Source: Oscillospiraceae bacterium | GTDB taxonomy: Bacteria; Bacillota; Clostridia; Oscillospirales; Ruminococcaceae | Assembly: GCA_015067185.1 (NCBI GenBank) | Contig: SVMZ01000010.1 | Location: 22,261-86,260 of the forward strand | DNA: 64,000 bases | Direction: 5' to 3' | Shown here: positions 9,421 through 18,801 of the stretch, one piece after another | Layout: each line of letters opens with the position of its first letter | Position numbering within the stretch: the stretch's first letter is position 1 | Notes under the pieces: generated by a model | The model's database searches: none | What the model was told of the DNA's origin: nothing | The model's input: only the letters and a program-made list of their open reading frames with translations | Program-made: the position numbers and the translations under genes

Positions 9421-11940
9421 TTACTTTTTGGAGGAAATTCGTTTGAAAATTTCGGAAATAACAGGGACGATAAGGGAGACACCAATAATGGTAAACAATT
9501 GAGCGGAAGTGAGTGGAACGGTCTCAAAGATAGTTTGCATAAAGGGAAGATAAACGGCTGCCAGCGTGACACCGGCAGAAATCAGCACGGCTGCCAGCAT
9601 AAAAAAGTTATTGAATGGATTAATGCGGGTCAGGGGGCGTGTTTCACTTTTGCATTCAAAAACATGGATCAGCTGCGTGGTGATCAGTGTGACAAGGGCT
9701 GCGGTGCGGGCGAGAGGAATGCTGCCATGAACATGATAAAATAAAGTGTACATGCCAAAAGTGGTAAGTCCGATCATGCAGCCGCGGAAGAGAATGGTAG
9801 AGAGCAGTCCACCGGAAAAGACACCGTCGCTGCGTTTGCGGGGTTTCTGGTTCATAATATCCGGTTCACCGGGTTCCATCCCCAAGGCAATAGCTGGCAG
9901 ACTGTCGGTAACGAGGTTTACCAACAGAATTTGAATTGGAATCAGGATGGTGGGAGCACCGGCCAGCATACCGACAAACATGGTAATAACTTCACCAATA
10001 TTACAAGAGAGAAGATAGCGAATAAATTTTCGGATGTTGGAGAAAATACCGCGTCCTTCCTCCACAGCAGCAACCAGTGTGGAAAAATTATCATCCATCA
10101 GGACAACAGAAGAGGCCTCTTTGGTGACATCAGAACCGGCAATGCCCATGGCTACGCCGATATCCGCCTCTTTAACAGCAGGGGCATCGTTGACACCGTC
10201 TCCTGTCATGGCTACAATGTGTCCGTGCTTTTTTAGTGCTTTTACAATTTTTAGTTTGTGAGCGGGGCTGACTCTGGCAAAGACAGAAACTTTTTCCACC
10301 TCTTTGGCGAAAAGATCATTGCTGATGGCATCGATTTCAGCGCCGGTCATGCAACGGTCAGAGCTGCGGAAGATGCCGAGCTGTCTGGCGATAGCGACAG
10401 CGGTATTTTTGTGGTCGCCGGTTATCATAACGGGGCGGATACCTGCCAGTTTACAGCGCTTCACTGCTTCAAAGGCTTCTTTACGGGGAGGATCCAGCAT
10501 ACCGGCAAGACCGACAAATACCAGATGATCTTCTTTGATCTGCGTCCCTGCAGTGTTTTTCATGGCGAAACCGATGACCCGCAGTGCTTTGTCGCAGAGC
10601 GCGGTATTGGCGGCTTCAATCTCTTGGAGAATTTTGCTGTCCAAAGGGCGAACTCCTTGGGAGGAAAGATATTGTGTGCAGTGGGAGAGCAGCATCTCCG
10701 GTGCACCTTTGGTCAGCTGCCGACAGCCATCGGCAGAGGAAACAATGACCGACATCAATTTGCGGGAGGAGTCAAAGGGGAGCTCTGCAAGGCGGGGATT
10801 TTTTCGTTCGAGTTCATCGGCGCGGATGCCCCTGTTCAGTGCCATATCATAGAGGGCGGCCTCTGTAGGATTCTGAGAAGAGGAGGAACTGTTATTGCAC
10901 AAAACGGCAATTTCATTCAGCATGCGTTCGGCAAGTGAATTGCCCAAAACATAGGTTTCGGTCACGGTCATTTTATTTTGAGTAAGAGTTCCTGTCTTAT
11001 CGGAGCATATAACATCGGAACAGCCTAGGGTTTCGACGGCATGGAGACGGCGGATCAATGCACCGCGTTTCAGCATACGAGAGGTGCCAAGCCCCAGAGA
11101 AATGGTGACCACGGCTGGCAACCCTTCCGGGATGGCTGCAACAGCGAGAGAAAGACCGGTTAAAAACATCGTGAACAACTCTTCGCCGCGGAGAATACCG
11201 GTCAGTGTAACGATCAGGCAGATGACAAGACAGGCAATGGAAATGATTTTGCCCATGACAGCCAATTTTTGCTGAAGGGGTGTTTTCTCTTCGGGAATTT
11301 CACGAAGCAAACCGGCGATGCCGCCCATTTGAGTGGACATGCCTGTGGTGCTGACAAAAAATTTCCCATGCCCTGAGGTGATGATAGTACCCATGTACAC
11401 CATATCATGACGATTTTGGAGGGTAAAGGCTTCTTTTATGTCGCTTTCAACAGCAATATGTTTTTCAACGGGAAGAGATTCTCCGGTTAGTAATGATTCA
11501 TCGGCAGCAAGAGCAGCAGATTCCAGTACAAAACCGTCGGCACAGACTTTCATGCCGGCTTTCAGCAAAACAATGTCGCCCGGAACCACTTCTTCAGCAG
11601 GGATATCGACGGGAGAACCATCGCGGATAACTTTGGCCATGGGCGCTGCCATCCGTTTCAGGGCTTCCAGTGTTTTCTCGGTGCGGTATTCCTGAATAAA
11701 TCCCACTACGGCATTGAGAAATACAATGGCAATAATGGTGATGGCTTCCACATATTCTCCCATTGCTACCGAAATGATTGTGGAAGCAAGCAGAATCAGC
11801 ACCAAAATATCTTTAAACTGGGAAGCAAATATTTTGGCTGCTCCGGCTTTTTTTGCCGATTTCAGCCGATTGGGTCCATATTGTCTGAACCGCTCGGCGG
11901 CTTCTTCTCTGCTAAGCCCTTTTCGAAGCTCTTCTTTCAT
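9421..11940 (-). CDS. Cation-translocating P-type ATPase (Ca2+-type)
   Basis: SDKTGTLTQNKMTV, MTGDGVNDAPAVKEADIGVAMG, VPGDIVLLKAGMKVCADG. Confidence 0.93.
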   Translation of the reverse strand: MKEELRKGLSREEAAERFRQYGPNRLKSAKKAGAAKIFASQFKDILVLILLASTIISVAMGEYVEAITIIAIVFLNAVVGFIQEYRTEKTLEALKRMAAPMAKVIRDGSPVDIPAEEVVPGDIVLLKAGMKVCADGFVLESAALAADESLLTGESLPVEKHIAVESDIKEAFTLQNRHDMVYMGTIITSGHGKFFVSTTGMSTQMGGIAGLLREIPEEKTPLQQKLAVMGKIISIACLVICLIVTLTGILRGEELFTMFLTGLSLAVAAIPEGLPAVVTISLGLGTSRMLKRGALIRRLHAVETLGCSDVICSDKTGTLTQNKMTVTETYVLGNSLAERMLNEIAVLCNNSSSSSQNPTEAALYDMALNRGIRADELERKNPRLAELPFDSSRKLMSVIVSSADGCRQLTKGAPEMLLSHCTQYLSSQGVRPLDSKILQEIEAANTALCDKALRVIGFAMKNTAGTQIKEDHLVFVGLAGMLDPPRKEAFEAVKRCKLAGIRPVMITGDHKNTAVAIARQLGIFRSSDRCMTGAEIDAISNDLFAKEVEKVSVFARVSPAHKLKIVKALKKHGHIVAMTGDGVNDAPAVKEADIGVAMGIAGSDVTKEASSVVLMDDNFSTLVAAVEEGRGIFSNIRKFIRYLLSCNIGEVITMFVGMLAGAPTILIPIQILLVNLVTDSLPAIALGMEPGEPDIMNQKPRKRSDGVFSGGLLSTILFRGCMIGLTTFGMYTLFYHVHGSIPLARTAALVTLITTQLIHVFECKSETRPLTRINPFNNFFMLAAVLISAGVTLAAVYLPFMQTIFETVPLTSAQLFTIIGVSLIVPVISEIFKRISSKK

Positions 11941-12079
11941 GTTATGACCTCCATCCGTGGATAAGCTCTTTTTTTATCTTATGAGGACAGGCGAGCAGAT
12001 AGTACGGAAAAGAAGAAGAGAATATTTAAGAAAAGACCGCATAGAATAAAAGGAAACAAGTTTGGAGGCATATTGATTT

Positions 12080-12226
12080 ATGAAAAAAGAAAAAAATAAT
12101 AATCCTACGCAAAAAGTGATTGATATGGTGAGAAATAAATCGGCGAAAGCAGATCCTTTGGGCAGCTATACGGGCAAACCGGAAGAGGAAAATACCGTGC
12201 CTGTACAGGATGTGGATGATCTTTGA
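12080..12226 (+). CDS. Small 48-aa protein, not in the supplied ORF track
   Basis: ATG at 12080 preceded by TTGGAGGCATATTGATTT; translation MKKEKNNNPTQKVIDMVRNKSAKADPLGSYTGKPEEENTVPVQDVDDL*; hairpin follows at 12279. Confidence 0.65.
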   Translation: MKKEKNNNPTQKVIDMVRNKSAKADPLGSYTGKPEEENTVPVQDVDDL

Positions 12227-12278
12227 AGAAACTGAGAAGGAAATCTAAAGAAATAAAACGTATTAGAAAAAACGGGAA

Positions 12279-12309
12279 GGCACACTTTTTTATTAGTGTG
12301 TCTTTTTAT
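12279..12309 (+). terminator. Terminator of the small ORF
   Basis: AGGCACACT ... AGTGTGTCT followed by TTTTTATATT. Confidence 0.6.
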
Positions 12310-12437
12310 ATTAGAAGACGGAAAAGTGCAGGAATTTACTATAAAAATTGTAAAAAAGAAAAGGGGATAAAATGTGGCGATTTAGAGTTCTTTTGGGCGA
12401 TAAGACAAAATGTGTTAACTTGGTTAATGATTGTTCA

Positions 12438-12467
12438 TTGACCGTTAATTACAAATTGTGCTAAAAT
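12438..12467 (+). promoter_or_regulatory. Putative sigma-A promoter of the sugar ABC operon
   Basis: TTGACC - 18 nt - TAAAAT just upstream of the first permease gene. Confidence 0.5.
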
Positions 12468-12497
12468 CATTATAACAAAGAGAGGAAGGTGTGGATT

Positions 12498-13463
12498 TTG
12501 AGTAAAAACACAACATTGACTTCCGGCGATACAGAGGTGAAGAAAATGAAAAACAAAGGGCGTTTTGCAAAACGTTTTGCAGAAGATAAATGGTATTTAG
12601 CATTTGCATTGCCCGCCGTGGTGCTGCTGTTTCTTTTTTCCTATCTGCCAATGTATGGTTTGGCAATTGCATTTCAGGATTATTCCATCGGTCAGCCGCT
12701 GATTGGTGAGGATACTGTGTGGGTTGGATTAAAACAGTTTAAAGACTTTTTTACTTCCATCTTTTTTACCCGTACCTTCGGCAACACCATTCGTCTGAGT
12801 TTGAAATCCATCATATTTGGTTCCTGGGTTCCGTTGGTTGCCGCATTGCTGCTGAATGAAATTCGTCACATGCTTTATAAGCGTGTAACGCAGACTATGT
12901 TTTATCTGCCGTATTTTGTTTCGGTAGCCATTGTCGTTTCCATTATGACAATGCTCACAGCCAACACCGGGCCCATCGCTATGATCAGCACAGCATTTGG
13001 CGGTAAGGCAGTCAACTATATGATGCAGCCGAAAGCATTTGACTTCCTGTATGTTTTCTCTGGTATCTGGTCCAGTTTCGGATATAACAGTATTCTTTAT
13101 CTGGCGGGTATTGCAGGGGTTGACCCCTCTCTTTATGAGGCGGCTACCGTTGACGGCGGAAACCGTTTCCATAAAATGGTCTATATTACCCTCCCGCATC
13201 TGATTCCCACCTTTGTGGTATTGTTTGTGCTTGCACTGGGCGGCGTACTCAACACAAGCTACGAAAAGGTGCTGCTGATGTACAACTCTTCCACGATGGA
13301 ACGTGCCGATGTGCTTGGTACTTATATCTATCGTATCGGCCTCGTTGATATGAAATACAGCTATACAGCGGCCATCGGACTGGTTGCCAATGTCATCAAT
13401 TTTGCGCTTGTTTTCGTCTCCAACAAACTTTCTGACAAGCTTACCGGACATGGACTCTGGTAA
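12498..13463 (+). CDS. ABC sugar transporter permease (LplB/YteP-like)
   Basis: EAATVDGGNRFHKMVYITLPHLIPT permease loop; likely TTG start at 12498 after AGAGGAAGG. Confidence 0.9.
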   Translation: MSKNTTLTSGDTEVKKMKNKGRFAKRFAEDKWYLAFALPAVVLLFLFSYLPMYGLAIAFQDYSIGQPLIGEDTVWVGLKQFKDFFTSIFFTRTFGNTIRLSLKSIIFGSWVPLVAALLLNEIRHMLYKRVTQTMFYLPYFVSVAIVVSIMTMLTANTGPIAMISTAFGGKAVNYMMQPKAFDFLYVFSGIWSSFGYNSILYLAGIAGVDPSLYEAATVDGGNRFHKMVYITLPHLIPTFVVLFVLALGGVLNTSYEKVLLMYNSSTMERADVLGTYIYRIGLVDMKYSYTAAIGLVANVINFALVFVSNKLSDKLTGHGLW

Positions 13464-13502
13464 AAGTCTTTTTCAATCCATCGAAAGGTGTGGTGTGTAC
13501 AT

Positions 13503-14429
13503 ATGTCTATAAAGGTAAATAGAAAGAATCGAATTAAACAGGGTTCGGTGCTTGTGGATATCCTGATTTATGCGCTCGTCGGCATTGTTGCATTGGTAAC
13601 AGTGTACCCATTCCTGTATATTGTGAGCAGCTCCATTTCGGATCCGCAGATGGTGCAGGCCGGCAAAGTGTGGCTTTATCCTGTGGGATTCTCAACAGAA
13701 GCCTACAAGAGAGTTCTGCAGTCCTCAGCTATGCTGCGCGCCTTCATTAACTCCATTCTTTATACCATTGTCATTACGGTTACTTCTGTTTTTGTTTCCA
13801 TGATGACCGGTTATGCCATGAGCAAAAAGGGAATGCTGGGACGTAAGTTCCTTACCATCTATCTGCTTATTCCCATGTTCTTCTCTGCGGGAACCATTCC
13901 TGCCTTTATTAACATCAACAATTTGGGAATCTATAACACCCTCTGGGCGGTCATCCTTCCCTATGTATGTTCCATCTGGAATATCGTTCTTGCACGTACC
14001 TTTATTTCCGGACTTCCCAAGGCGTTATTTGAGGCAGCAACCATAGATGGGGCCTCTGTTCCTCAAATGTTTATCAAAATTGTATTGCCTCTTTCCAAGC
14101 CGATCATCGCGGTGTTGTCGCTTTATACCGCCCTGTGGGCATGGAACCAGTGGTTCAATTTCCTCATCTATGCGCCCAGCCTTGGTGACTGGCATCCGCT
14201 GCAGTATTTTCTGGTAAAAGCACTGCTGTGGGGCAATGCACAGAATACCCTCAAGCTGGAAAGCCAGATGACCGTTACCGAAATTGCGGACAGACTGAAA
14301 ATGGCTGCCGTTTCGGCACAGTATAAGTATGCCATCGTTGTCATCACAACGGTACCGATCATGCTGGTATATCCCTTTGTTCAGAAATACTTCGTACAGG
14401 GTGCCATGCTTGGCTCCCTCAAAGAGTGA
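13503..14429 (+). CDS. Carbohydrate ABC transporter permease (YtcP/YesQ-like)
   Basis: EAATIDGASVPQMFIKIVLPLSKPIIAVLSLYTALWAWNQWFNFL and C-terminal YPFVQKYFVQGAMLGSLKE. Confidence 0.92.
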   Translation: MSIKVNRKNRIKQGSVLVDILIYALVGIVALVTVYPFLYIVSSSISDPQMVQAGKVWLYPVGFSTEAYKRVLQSSAMLRAFINSILYTIVITVTSVFVSMMTGYAMSKKGMLGRKFLTIYLLIPMFFSAGTIPAFININNLGIYNTLWAVILPYVCSIWNIVLARTFISGLPKALFEAATIDGASVPQMFIKIVLPLSKPIIAVLSLYTALWAWNQWFNFLIYAPSLGDWHPLQYFLVKALLWGNAQNTLKLESQMTVTEIADRLKMAAVSAQYKYAIVVITTVPIMLVYPFVQKYFVQGAMLGSLKE

Positions 14430-14531
14430 TTTCCACTCTTAGTGGTATTTCAATCTGTTTTGGCCATAGGGGAGAGGAAGATAACAGCCTCTCCCGTGGT
14501 AAATAAAAATTTAGAAAAGGAGAAAAACGCA

Positions 14532-16259
14532 ATGAAAAAACTGATCGCCATATTGCTTGCAATGCTCATGGTTATAACCATCTTTGCAGGATGTGCCGAG
14601 ACCACCACAGACGAGAGCAGCTCCACGGATAAAGAATCCTCTGTTCCCGCCAAAGACGATGAAAAAGAGGAGGAATCTGACACAGAGGAGCCCTCTGCTG
14701 AAGTCGCAGACATCACCATTTTCATCGCAGAAAACGGTAATGTTGATTACCCCTATTCTTTTGAGCGTCCTGCCCAGGCTAAGATTCATGAGCTGGCACT
14801 GAACGAGTATGGTCTTAACCTGTCCTATGAGACCGCTATCTCCACCGAGTTTGAGACCATCCTTAACACCCGCTTTGCATCCGGCGAAAACCTCCCCGAC
14901 GTTGTCAGCCACAGATATGATGATATCAAGCTCAACGAGGTTTACAACAACGGCGTTATCATCAGCATCGATGATTATGAACATCCCAATTTTGATGAGT
15001 TCCTTGAAGAGGTTCCCTATCTGAGAATCGCCAACGGCAGCGCCGATGGTAAACTGCTCCGCTTCTGCGAAGTTTTCTTCAACGTTTCTCACATCACCAA
15101 TGGTCTGAATGTCCGTAAAGACTGGCTGACCGAGCTGGGTATGGAACTGCCCACCACCACCGAAGAGCTGCGTGAAGCAGTGCAGGCTTTCCAGGATAAT
15201 GATATGAACGGCGACGGTGCTCCCAACGAGCAGCTGGCTTTCACTGACTGGAAAACCATGAACTACGTTCTTGCCACCGCTTTCGGCGTACAGAAGATGA
15301 CCGATGCAAAGAATTCCTGGTGCTATACGGATGACGGCAAGGTTTACAACAGTATGGTAACGGATGAAGCAAAGGCCTACTGCGAATACATTGCTTCCCT
15401 TTATTCCCAGGGGCTCATCTGGGAGAACTTCCTCAACTACACCAATGATGATTACTCTGCATTCAAGCTTGCCAACCGTTATGCCGGCAGCTGCGGACGT
15501 AACTGGGACGGCGTACTTCTTCCCACCGAGATGAACGGTTACGGCCTCACCTGTGAGAACACCCCGATCATCCCCATCACCGATGGTACCCGTGAACCCG
15601 CTTCGGTTATCACCAACTATGCAGGTTCCGGTGGTATTATGTTTACCAGAGACTGTGATGCTCCCGATCGCTGCGTTGCTTTCTGGGATTACTTCTATAC
15701 GGTAGAAGGTCATCAGCTCCGCTACTACGGCGAAGTTGCTCCCGGTGGTGACTACTATGTAAAGGATGACTCCGCACATACCGCTCTCGGACTTGAGCCG
15801 GAAGTAAGAAACATGATCCCGACCGATAAGTATAACGAAGAGTCCGCCACCATGCCCGACCTCCGCTCCTCTCTTGGTATCAACCAGCCCATGTTCCCCA
15901 GTGCCTCCATCTCTGGCCCCGGAATCGTTGTTGCTGAGTACTACCTTACCTTTACTCCGGAGATCTGCGGCGACTCCGCAAGACTTGAGTACATGGTACC
16001 GATATATGAGTGGCACCTTGAAAATGGTACTTATGAGCTTTCCATGATTGCTGCCAATGAGGAGCAGGCCAAGGTTATCTCCGACCACGCTGACCTGTTT
16101 GCTTACATGGATGAGCAGATCAAGGCTTTCCAGAGCTGTGTACGCGACATGAGTGAGTGGGATGACTTTGTAGCCACCTGCGAGAGCATGGGTCTTGCTG
16201 AAGTTACTGCAGTACAGCAGGTACGTTATGACGGTTACCTGGCAGCTATGGGCGAATAA
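14532..16259 (+). CDS. Extracellular solute-binding lipoprotein
   Basis: Signal peptide with lipobox (LMVITIFAGCAE); NDMNGDGAPNEQLAFTDW; start ATG at 14532 after AAAAGGAG. Confidence 0.9.
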   Translation: MKKLIAILLAMLMVITIFAGCAETTTDESSSTDKESSVPAKDDEKEEESDTEEPSAEVADITIFIAENGNVDYPYSFERPAQAKIHELALNEYGLNLSYETAISTEFETILNTRFASGENLPDVVSHRYDDIKLNEVYNNGVIISIDDYEHPNFDEFLEEVPYLRIANGSADGKLLRFCEVFFNVSHITNGLNVRKDWLTELGMELPTTTEELREAVQAFQDNDMNGDGAPNEQLAFTDWKTMNYVLATAFGVQKMTDAKNSWCYTDDGKVYNSMVTDEAKAYCEYIASLYSQGLIWENFLNYTNDDYSAFKLANRYAGSCGRNWDGVLLPTEMNGYGLTCENTPIIPITDGTREPASVITNYAGSGGIMFTRDCDAPDRCVAFWDYFYTVEGHQLRYYGEVAPGGDYYVKDDSAHTALGLEPEVRNMIPTDKYNEESATMPDLRSSLGINQPMFPSASISGPGIVVAEYYLTFTPEICGDSARLEYMVPIYEWHLENGTYELSMIAANEEQAKVISDHADLFAYMDEQIKAFQSCVRDMSEWDDFVATCESMGLAEVTAVQQVRYDGYLAAMGE

Positions 16260-16331
16260 TAAATTGTACAATTGACTATACGGTCATATTGAAACATCAA
16301 ATCTTGAATCGTTAATTTGCAATTTAAGTAT

Positions 16332-16390
16332 TTATGACGGCATTTCTCGGCAGAGAAAGGGATGGCGTTTCGCCATCCCTTGTCGTCATA
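16332..16390 (+). terminator. Nested hairpin / terminator after the solute-binding protein gene
   Basis: AAGGGATGGCG-ttt-CGCCATCCCTT enclosed by TATGACG ... CGTCATA. Confidence 0.65.
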
Positions 16391-16473
16391 TTTACAGGCC
16401 TGTAGGCGGGTTTTAAATGGGATATAAAATTTTCTGATTGATGCCGTCTGCTTTTGAAAAAAGGAGTAATACC

Positions 16474-18675
16474 TTGAGACAAAAGAAAATAAAAAGGAAA
16501 CTGAAGAATATCAGACTCCCGCGGCTTGCCACAATGATATTGATGTTTATTATTGCTGTGCTGGCCGTGCAGGTGATTAATACCCTTGTTTTTTACAGGA
16601 ACAGCTATCATGAAGTAATAGCGACAAGGCAAAAGAGAATGGAAACTGCGCTGGAAATTACAGATGACTTTATGAAACAGATTTTTGCTGCTTCTAATGA
16701 GCTGCTGCGCGACGGGGTTTCCATTGAGTTTTCCTATCGTGACAGAATATCCTCTGAGAGAAATATGAAAAAAATCATGATGCTGATGCGCACCATTGAT
16801 GGGATGCAGTACGGTGTAAACGATGCATATGATTTTTATGTTCTTTTCCATGGGGCCAAACAAGGATATAGCCAAGGCGGCTTGGTATCCTTTGATGAAG
16901 GGAAAAACAATTATTTGCATATACAGGAAATTGATTTATGGGAAACGGTTTTAAGGGAAGAAAGTAAAACCTATCTTCTCCCCAATATGACGGCAGAAAC
17001 ATCAGAGGGAGAGAGAAAAGTTCACCTGGTTGTGGCAAATGGTGCTGGAGCCAGTGTGATTGCTGTTATTCCGAGGGAAGAAATTGATATGCGCCTGAGG
17101 CAAGCGGTTATAGAGCAGGAAACAGTAGCAATATTACTGGATGGAAACGGAAACATCATTGCGCAATGCGGAGAACTGGAGTTGCCAAAGGGATGTTTTA
17201 TGGCAGAAGAGTATGCTGCTGCACTGAATCGGGGAAAATACAACAAAGAGTTTGTTTTTGAATATATGGAGGGAGCGTCTAATGCTGTTGTCATTGGATT
17301 TGCCTCTTCAACGACTATTGGTGGAACGATAAAGCTGAGTTGGCATATGGCAATTTCCATCATCGCCGCCGGAGCGGTAATCATTCTGGTCTGGATTTTC
17401 TTTACCCGCCGTGTGTATAAACCGATCAAGGATATCCTTGTCAAAATTGAAAACGACAACAACTGTCCGCCCAAAGACAAAGAAAAGTCGGCGAAAAACG
17501 AGTTTAGCCTGATTGATAATTCTTTTGGTGTACTGAGCAGCATGGTGAAAAATTTGTCTCTACAGCTGGAAAAGCACGATGAAATGTATTTGGAGAATGT
17601 GCTCGCTAAGCTGGCCACCGGTGTAGCAGAGCGTAATGATGTAGAATCGCTGGATGGTCACGAATATTATATTGTCACTGTTGTATCGGAGTCCAATGAT
17701 AGTACAGAAAATGTAACAGTTGTAACACTGGTGGAAGAAATTCTCAGACAGACTATGTATATGAAGCGATTTTATCACATAGGAAAACAGCGGTCCTTTT
17801 TTGTTGAAACTTCGGAAGGAAATATGGAGAAATTGATGATACAACTCCATGAGAGGAATCTGCCGGAAATGACTTTCATCGGTGTCAGCAGGCGGCACGC
17901 CGATCTGATGGAACTGAGAGAGGCGTTGGATGAAAGTTGGGAGGTGTTTTCTCTCCCACAGGAACAGTATGACGGTGAGAATAAGAAAAAATGTGTGATT
18001 CACCCCTTCTGCGGAAATTTCAAAAAAGCCGCATCCTCTAACCTCAATATGAAAGAATTGGATGCCCTCTCCAATAACACACTGCGTGGAGAAAGTGAGG
18101 CCATTGAGCGCTGTCTCAAAAACATTTTTAAAAACAACATAATGCTGCCGATTGTACAGCAGAGAGAACTGCATCTGTATCTGCTGAATCTTTTGTTTAT
18201 CAACAGGCATGACGAGAGTGGAGAGGAAGATGAGATCAAGCAAAAATTAGAAGAGATCCGCCATTCTTATAATATTGAGTTTATGCACAGGGCAGTCAGT
18301 GGTTGTTATATGACTGTAGCGGAAGAAATGGTGCCGAATGAGGAGCTGTTTATTACAATACAGAACTATGTGATGGAAAACTACGGCAGCGATATTTATC
18401 TGCAGAAAATTGCAGATGAGGTTGGTATGTCCTATTCCTACATATCCCGTTACTTCAAACGGAAAGCCGGTGTCGGTTTTGCCGACTATGTAACGGGAAT
18501 CCGTATCCGCAAAGCAAAAGAGCTGCTGGTAACAACCACACTTCCTGTGGCGGTTATCTCCAAGGAGACTGGGTTTGATGTAATTGGAAGTTTCAACCGC
18601 TCTTTCAAAAAACAAGCCGGGGTCACACCGGGAGAATACCGTAAGCTGCATACGGAAAAAGAAAGTGACGAGTAA
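16474..18675 (+). CDS. Membrane-bound AraC-family regulator (extracytoplasmic sensor plus HTH)
   Basis: N-terminal TM, central TM (IIAAGAVIILVWIFFTRRVYKPI), C-terminal AraC HTH (LQKIADEVGMSYSYISRYFKRKAGVGFADYV...). TTG at 16474 follows AAGGAG. Confidence 0.85.
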   Translation: MRQKKIKRKLKNIRLPRLATMILMFIIAVLAVQVINTLVFYRNSYHEVIATRQKRMETALEITDDFMKQIFAASNELLRDGVSIEFSYRDRISSERNMKKIMMLMRTIDGMQYGVNDAYDFYVLFHGAKQGYSQGGLVSFDEGKNNYLHIQEIDLWETVLREESKTYLLPNMTAETSEGERKVHLVVANGAGASVIAVIPREEIDMRLRQAVIEQETVAILLDGNGNIIAQCGELELPKGCFMAEEYAAALNRGKYNKEFVFEYMEGASNAVVIGFASSTTIGGTIKLSWHMAISIIAAGAVIILVWIFFTRRVYKPIKDILVKIENDNNCPPKDKEKSAKNEFSLIDNSFGVLSSMVKNLSLQLEKHDEMYLENVLAKLATGVAERNDVESLDGHEYYIVTVVSESNDSTENVTVVTLVEEILRQTMYMKRFYHIGKQRSFFVETSEGNMEKLMIQLHERNLPEMTFIGVSRRHADLMELREALDESWEVFSLPQEQYDGENKKKCVIHPFCGNFKKAASSNLNMKELDALSNNTLRGESEAIERCLKNIFKNNIMLPIVQQRELHLYLLNLLFINRHDESGEEDEIKQKLEEIRHSYNIEFMHRAVSGCYMTVAEEMVPNEELFITIQNYVMENYGSDIYLQKIADEVGMSYSYISRYFKRKAGVGFADYVTGIRIRKAKELLVTTTLPVAVISKETGFDVIGSFNRSFKKQAGVTPGEYRKLHTEKESDE

Positions 18676-18692
18676 TGCGGAGTGCAAGAATT

Positions 18693-18733
18693 ATAAAAGG
18701 ACTTATTGTTATGAAACAATAAGTCCTTTTGTT
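18693..18733 (+). terminator. Rho-independent terminator (plus strand)
   Basis: AAAGGACTTATTGTT-atg-AAACAATAAGTCCTTTTGTTTT. Confidence 0.85.
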
Positions 18734-18735
18734 TT

Positions 18736-18785
18736 GCCTAAAAAACAAAAACGACCGTTTTAATTTATGAATAAAGCGGTCGTTA
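18736..18785 (-). terminator. Rho-independent terminator (minus strand)
   Basis: On the minus strand AACGACCGCTTTAT...TAAAACGGTCGTT followed by TTTGTTTTTT. Confidence 0.85.
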
Positions 18786-18801
18786 TAAGAGAGAAAAAGA
18801 G

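Noticed and set aside
14511-16271. 586-aa minus-strand ORF
   Set aside because: Exactly opposite the solute-binding protein gene; no RBS-supported start or recognisable motif.
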